DNA from: Uloborus plumipes
Taxonomy: Eukaryota > Arthropoda > Arachnida > Araneae > Uloboridae
Length of the DNA stretch: 64,000 bases
Direction of reading: 5' to 3'
NCBI GenBank assembly: GCA_038373865.1
Contig: JAXGGA010003449.1
Location: 1-64,000 of the forward strand
This document shows, piece after piece, positions 1-64,000 of the stretch (position 1 is the first letter of the stretch; the number at the start of each line of letters is the position of its first letter). Under the pieces are notes generated by a model. That model had not been told where the DNA came from. It made no database searches and saw nothing but the letters and a program-made list of their open reading frames with translations. A program made the position numbers and the translations under genes.

Positions 1-582
1 CAGCAATATTTGTTACGAAAAATACGAAATTTTCTCGTTCAGGGGGTCATGTAAACGGGAAACTATAGGTCGCCCTGCCCAGTTTGAAAAAAAAAAAGTA
101 CTGTATAAATATGTGCGAGAGCTTTAAAAGATACGCGCACCTCTGTAACTAAAATTAGTTAATTAATAAAACATAAATCAAATTATATATACATAATTCA
201 ACAAGATCGATGCAATATTAAAAAAGAAAAAAAATAATATATGCAGAGGGCCGCCAAATTTTATATTTTAAATAAATTTAAATTGAAGAAAATTACACAA
301 AATACCATTGAAAGTAAGCGCAATGTTTAAACTGAAGATAATTAAAAAGAAAATTTATCACTTTTCACTTTGTGTTGGGACTGAACGAATTTTTTTATGT
401 AGTAAAATAGAAGAAATAATAATAATAAAAGTTTATTATACTGAAATAAAAAAGGGGGGGGGGGAGAATTAAATGCGGTTGCCCTCTCTGCGGCACATTG
501 AAGAGGCTCTTTCAACCTCCTCAGACCATCAAAATGAAAATCGCACATATTGGTGAATATTGTGCACACGGCCACACGGTAT

Positions 583-705
583 GGGCCCAGCTCCACATCA
601 GCGGAAAACGCGACTGAAACCGAAAACTTTCCATAGGAACACCATTTAATCCATTTTGCGTTTCTGCTTTATGCTCGCGTTTTCCTCTGATGTGGAGCAG
701 GGCCC
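583..705. mobile_element. Small palindromic MITE-like element (123 bp)
   Basis: The ends are inverted copies: gggcccagctccacatcag at the left and ctgatgtggagcagggccc at the right, with one mismatch, followed inward by ggaaaacgcg / cgcgttttcc. No clear target duplication. It lies just upstream of the hAT fragment and may be unrelated to it. Confidence 0.6.
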
Positions 706-859
706 TAAAAGTTACTGTGATGCTCCAGATTTTTTTCTAAATCACATCGCAGTCGAACGACGCCAAACCGCTCATTGACCGTTTTTTCGGTGAAAAAAAG
801 AAACAAACAAATGCGCTGCGAGCATCGATTTTAAACCATATTTTTGACAGCAGTTCAAG

Positions 860-1357
860 ATGCTATTAGCCAATTTGTTAACTATGACGAAAGACAAAAT
901 GAATGCAAACTTAGGGGAGATGAAGCCTCTATTAAGTCCACCGCTTTCCAGAGTCCAAATGAGTTCCACCAATATAGAGGCATTCATTAATTTTTTCCCC
1001 ACTTCTAATTTATACATGGATCCTTTGGGACTTCAAGTTGAATTGGAAATTTTATCTGATAAGTGCAATGAAAATGGAGTAGAAACGTTATCAGAAGTAA
1101 TGATTGAAGCACAGAAGCTCAAGTTCGCCCTTCCACTGGCTTACTGCGCTTGTCGGCTTGGATTTACTTCTCCGGTAACAATTGCTACCAATGAAAGAAC
1201 CTTCAGTAAACTGAAATTCATCAAAAATGTTTTGAGGAGTACAATGGGAGACCAGCGTTTAGACTCTCTAGTACTGCTGGCATGTGAGAAAGATATTACA
1301 GACGCCATAAATTTAAAGAGTTTAGCAAGCAAATGGACTACATTGAAGCATAGGTGC
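860..1357 (+). pseudogene. hAT transposase C-terminal dimerisation fragment
   Basis: The open frame contains ERTFSKLKFIKNVLRSTMG followed by DQRLDSLVLLACEKDITDAI, the hATC dimerisation motif found at the C-terminus of hAT transposases and ZMYM1-like proteins. Upstream, LPLAYCACRLGFTSPVTIAT is the usual preceding block. The N-terminal RNase-H-like domain and zinc finger are absent, and the frame runs into low-complexity sequence after about 1357. A 5'-truncated, probably dead copy; the frame itself has no stop across the domain. Confidence 0.85.
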
Positions 1358-2088
1358 TGTCAATTTAAAATTATTATTTTTTTACAAATAAAATTTGTGA
1401 AATGTATTTTTAAAAAACTAAGGAGTAGATTAAAAATTTTGTCTCTTTTCAATAGTTTTTTTTTTTGTTACTTTTTTGTTGAACAAACTGGATTTTCAAC
1501 TTGCAATTTAAAAAAAGAAAAAAGGAAGAAGAAAAAAATAAAAATACTCATATTTATCGGGAAAAAAAATTAAGTGGTAATTAATTGGATCTGCATGTCC
1601 AGAATATTTTTAGGCAGTTGAACTTTATCTGTGTTTCCCACAAAACTTAATAGCATGAATGCTCAAGGGACAATCACCACAAAACACAGGAAGAAAAAAA
1701 AGGTACCTCATGAATCGTTTAAAATATGCCCGGCACAGAGAAGATTACCCAAAGGGTAAGACTTTAACAAATAAATGCTTATTATTATTATTTATTGTTT
1801 ATTAATATTTTTTGACATTTAACATTTATATGGTGTTTGTATAAAATAGTTCTGCATATTAATTTAAAGTTTTAAGCATGTGCTCAAAAACTCAAAAGCT
1901 GTTTGTAGCCACTGAGGCTTGTCATTTTGAATTTTTCCACGTGTGTGGGAGGAGAGGGTATACTAAATGCTTATTTCATAGGAAAAAATCAAAAAACAAA
2001 AATTGCGTCCACCTTCCACTTTTGTAAAAATATTATATTTCAAAGCTTGGGAGAAGCTATCTCCCTCACCCCCCTATATGATGAGCCC

Positions 2089-2152
2089 AGGGCCGCCAAA
2101 TTCTCAACAGCCCGCCCCCCCCCCCAGATATTTCAGCTAGCGGCGGCCCTGA
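2089..2152. repeat. Tiny element with perfect 10-bp terminal inverted repeats
   Basis: Starts cagggccgcc and ends ggcggccctg, an exact inverted pair, with a poly-C tract inside. A related ggccgccaaatt string occurs near 250, so 250-2150 could be ends of one decayed hAT-type element enclosing the transposase fragment. No target duplication seen. Confidence 0.4.
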
Positions 2153-3890
2153 CCGTACTATGGGGGGAAAAATACGTACAATGGACGACCAAAACGTACA
2201 AGTTGGCAGGTATATATAGAGCATTACCTTTTTCCACTTATATAACATTCCATATTATGTACAGAAATAATTTTAAGTTATGGTAAGGTAAAGGAGTAAA
2301 AATAAAATTTTCATATGTTTATTTTTATTCAGTTGGAAAATCAACAATAAAATTAAATGAAATCCTCAATAGGAATCTAAATGAAGTTAGAATAAACATC
2401 ATTATTCAAGGCAAAATTGCAATTTTGTAAGGAAAACAAAGAAATTTTATCATAGTTTCACTCATTGAAGATATGGTTAATCTCAAACAAAGCTTAACAT
2501 ATGAGAATGTAATTCTCTGACTTATTCTATAGTTAACAGGATTGCCGAAGCTCAATATAACCAGTCCATTACAATGAAATTTCCTTTAAATCAAAATATT
2601 TGTCTTTGACAAATGAAATGGGAAAAAAAAAACCAATTTTATGTGATTGCTGTGGAATTGCATCAGGTGGAAAAAAATAATAAAATAGCTGCTTGCTTCG
2701 CTAAAAGAATAACTAACCAGGGGCACCCCGAGCTTAAATTTTTGGGAGGGGGAAAATTATTAATTTGCCGAAGGGAACTTCAAAATGTGCCGAATGAAAA
2801 AATACGAATATGTACACAAACTTTTCACCGTTGCTTTGTGAGAAAAGCCGATGGGTATCACTTAAAATAAGAAAAAACAAGAACTTTGATAAATAACAAC
2901 GGGGCTGTATGCTGAATCATCAAAGCAATTGATTGGATTTTTTATATATATATTTATACAGATCAAAACATATTGACTGCAAGACAGATTATAAAATATT
3001 GCATATATGATGCGTGTTTACAAATTAAAGCATGCTGGTCATTTGACAGGTTTGTGAAACAACAGAATTAAGTTTATATATATGTGATATTGCATCACAT
3101 TGTTAGGAGTTTTTTTAGTTTATCAATCAAATTGTAACTTCTCGTTCACGATCGCTTAACGTTCGTTTCCCTCTATTTTTTATCAACAATCTTTTAAATT
3201 AACATCGGAACGTTTCGCCTCCTCAAAAATCTGGTCCCCCGTAATTTTCCGTGCATTTTGATATATCATTTAACCCCTTCGGCCCTGGCGTTCTATTATT
3301 AGAACAAATCTTCATAATGCTCTACAGTCTTCCTTTTTAAGAATTTTAACTTCAAAATCCAGTGGCTTACTCATAATACATGTAAGAATTCATATATGGT
3401 ACCATTTTTGCTCAGTAAATGGTAGCATTTGTTCTGCAGAGAAGATAATGGCGGTTTCTCACCACTTGCAGCAAAAAAGTAAATGCAGCTTTTATTACTT
3501 CTTAAAATGCTAATATATGTTGTACCCTGCAACTAATGAAAATTCCACAGCACGAAATAGACTCTTTATGACCAATTCAGTACTTTTAATGACAAAAATA
3601 ACTGTAAATTTAATTGTAAATACGATTTTTATATCTGTTCTACTAATAGGACATCAGGCCTTGGAGCACACATAGCCCATTCTTCTTCATGTTCTATTAA
3701 GAGTACATCAGGTGCTTAGTAGTGATAAAATCATGTTTTGTTTAAAAACAAAACAATACTTTCTGTTAAATTATTGTCCATGACTATAGATTTTACATTT
3801 TAAGGAATTTATTGAAAAATTAGATTCATATTATTGTCTGTTTATATCTAATTACGCACACATAATTGCATTTTTATTTCCTTAGCCAAT

Positions 3891-4070
3891 ATGCGAAGTA
3901 AAAAGTTGTCCTTAAAGGAAGTCATTCAGTGCCTAAATAGGCTGGATGATTCTGATTTAGAAGATGTAGACTTAGATGGGTCTGATGATGAATGGCAGCC
4001 ATCAAATTATGATTTGTCGCACTTGATACCTGATGAAGAGAAAAATTCCACTATTTCAGTGTGGCTATAA
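3891..4070 (+). pseudogene. piggyBac transposase N-terminal remnant
   Basis: ATG at 3891 opens a 59-codon frame starting MRSKKLSLKEVIQCLN, with an acidic stretch DLEDVDLDGSDDEW typical of piggyBac N-termini, ending at taa 4068-4070. An acceptor-like ttatttccttag precedes the ATG. The frame breaks at the deletion junction with the C-terminal remnant. Confidence 0.75.
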
Positions 4071-4339
4071 TAAACTTTTGGTTAGAGTATAAACAGGATA
4101 CTGCTTTGTTTGGAATTACACGTAAAGATCAAATGGATTTGCTCGATTTCACGTTTGATGTAGCAGAAACGTTGGCATTCGCAAAACAAGCAACAACCGT
4201 TACTAAACGTGGGAGGCCATCAGGAAATAGTCCTATTGTACCACCATTGAAGATAAAATCAAACCCAGCTGTTAGACCCTGTGGAGATGTAAGGTATGAT
4301 TTAATAAAGCACATGATTGAGAAAAGCTCGAAACAGTAG
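4061..4339 (+). pseudogene. piggyBac transposase C-terminal remnant
   Basis: This frame encodes AIINFWLEYKQDTALFGI, LDLLDF-type LLDFTFDVAETLA, KRGRPSG and PVRP-like AVRPCGDVRYD. In piggyBac-derived proteins these blocks occur in this order after the catalytic DDD core and before the C-terminal Cys-rich domain. It is a different frame from the N-terminal remnant. The DDD core and the Cys-rich finger are both missing. Confidence 0.85.
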
Positions 4340-4755
4340 AGATGCAAATTAGAAGGTTGCACCTATAAAACAACTTCTTATTGTTAAAAATGTTAAGTGT
4401 ATCTATATTTTCATGCGCAAAGGAATTGTTGCAAAACATTTCACACCAAAGAAGTAAATATACTTGGAAATAAATGTTCTCTTTTTTATTTAATAACAGC
4501 CTGGTGTCCTACTATTATAACACTTTTTAATTAGTTCCGTAATTAGTAGAATCTTATAATATTACATATTTAACATATTTACATGCATTATAGCATATAT
4601 AACCACTCATATATTTTTTATCTACCGAATTAAAAATTCAGGGCCGAAGGGGTTAAGTAAACATTCATTAGTAATATTTAAATACTATACCCTAATAAAA
4701 ATATAATCACATCATACAGAAAATCTGAAGCATAACATTATGCTACATTTCTTAC

Positions 4756-63734
<58,979 letters not shown>

Positions 63735-64000
63735 CTGAAAATAAAATTAAATTTTTAGAATTTGAACCTAAATTTATTATAAGCTAATTACCAATTTTTT
63801 ACAGTAAAAACTTTCAACTTCATACTTATTCTATTAAATAACATCAGTAGAAGAACATAACTATAAAAGGAATAAAGAAAGAAGTCTAATTGAACCCAAT
63901 GACTCCCCATCAAAAATTATAAATTTTTCAGTTCTCATGTTTTAGATAATTCTATTTTAATTAGTGAAGATATTAATTCGAAACTTTTTTCTCCTTTGGA

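Larger units (their letters stand above)
3270..4656 (+). mobile_element. piggyBac deletion derivative with TTAA target duplication
   Basis: The element 3274-4652 begins ccccttcggccctg and ends cagggccgaagggg, a perfect 14-bp inverted repeat, flanked on both sides by TTAA (3270-3273, 4653-4656), the signature of piggyBac insertion. Inside are two transposase remnants (3891-4070 and 4061-4339), while the catalytic core is missing. It therefore could move only with transposase from another copy. Confidence 0.92.

Overview
The window is eukaryotic, animal DNA: AT-rich, long introns with GT/AG boundaries, dense transposon debris, and no bacterial-style operons. It is dominated by one minus-strand gene, an orthologue of TDRD12, the Tudor-domain DEAD-like helicase of the piRNA pathway. 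I reconstructed 25 consecutive coding exons whose splice phases all agree, running from 63734 down to 4756 and encoding about 1948 residues. The N-terminal exons lie beyond the right edge, and the C-terminal end was not found and probably lies beyond the left edge. The mix of transposons (hAT, piggyBac, Tc1/mariner, Helitron, Penelope-like, Merlin-like, a tRNA-derived SINE) and the intron sizes suggest an arthropod, plausibly a chelicerate such as a spider. That placement is inference.

Reading the gene 5' to 3' (right to left): N-terminal Tudor region (exons 1-4, 63734-59981); a long Ser/Asn/Gln-rich linker (exons 5-11, 58087-44933) containing five copies of a roughly 50-residue repeat; the helicase core (exons 12-19, 38955-22666), with Walker A GKS kept but DEAD changed to DDGD and the arginine-rich motif VI lost; a CCCH zinc finger and extended Tudor domain (exons 20-22, 10087-8636); and a further C-terminal extended Tudor domain (exons 23-25, 7728-4756). 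TDRD12 proteins act in cytoplasmic germ-granule piRNA amplification with PIWI proteins, so this is a transposon-defence gene whose own introns are packed with transposons.

Main transposon regions. 1-4700: a hAT transposase C-terminal fragment and a piggyBac deletion derivative with intact TTAA ends. 10.3-22.3 kb (one 12.6-kb intron): a possible Helitron broken up by a 2.4-kb fold-back element, a mariner-type MITE and a hAT element, followed by a head-to-head Penelope-like retroelement palindrome that itself carries a nested insertion. 28.8-34.5 kb: a Tc1-like element, a Helitron-like composite, and a second copy of the mariner-type MITE. 35.7-37.9 kb: a hAT element with poly-G tracts. 40.7-43 kb: diverged tandem repeats and a CTTGGCGATA-rich element. 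51.5-55 kb: two old imperfect palindromes. 58.2-62.1 kb: a LINE fragment, Helitron fragments, a small MITE, and a Merlin/ISXO2-like transposase exon next to a hairpin. Many elements are bounded by exact target-site duplications, listed below. I saw no convincing second host gene, tRNA gene, rRNA or CRISPR array.
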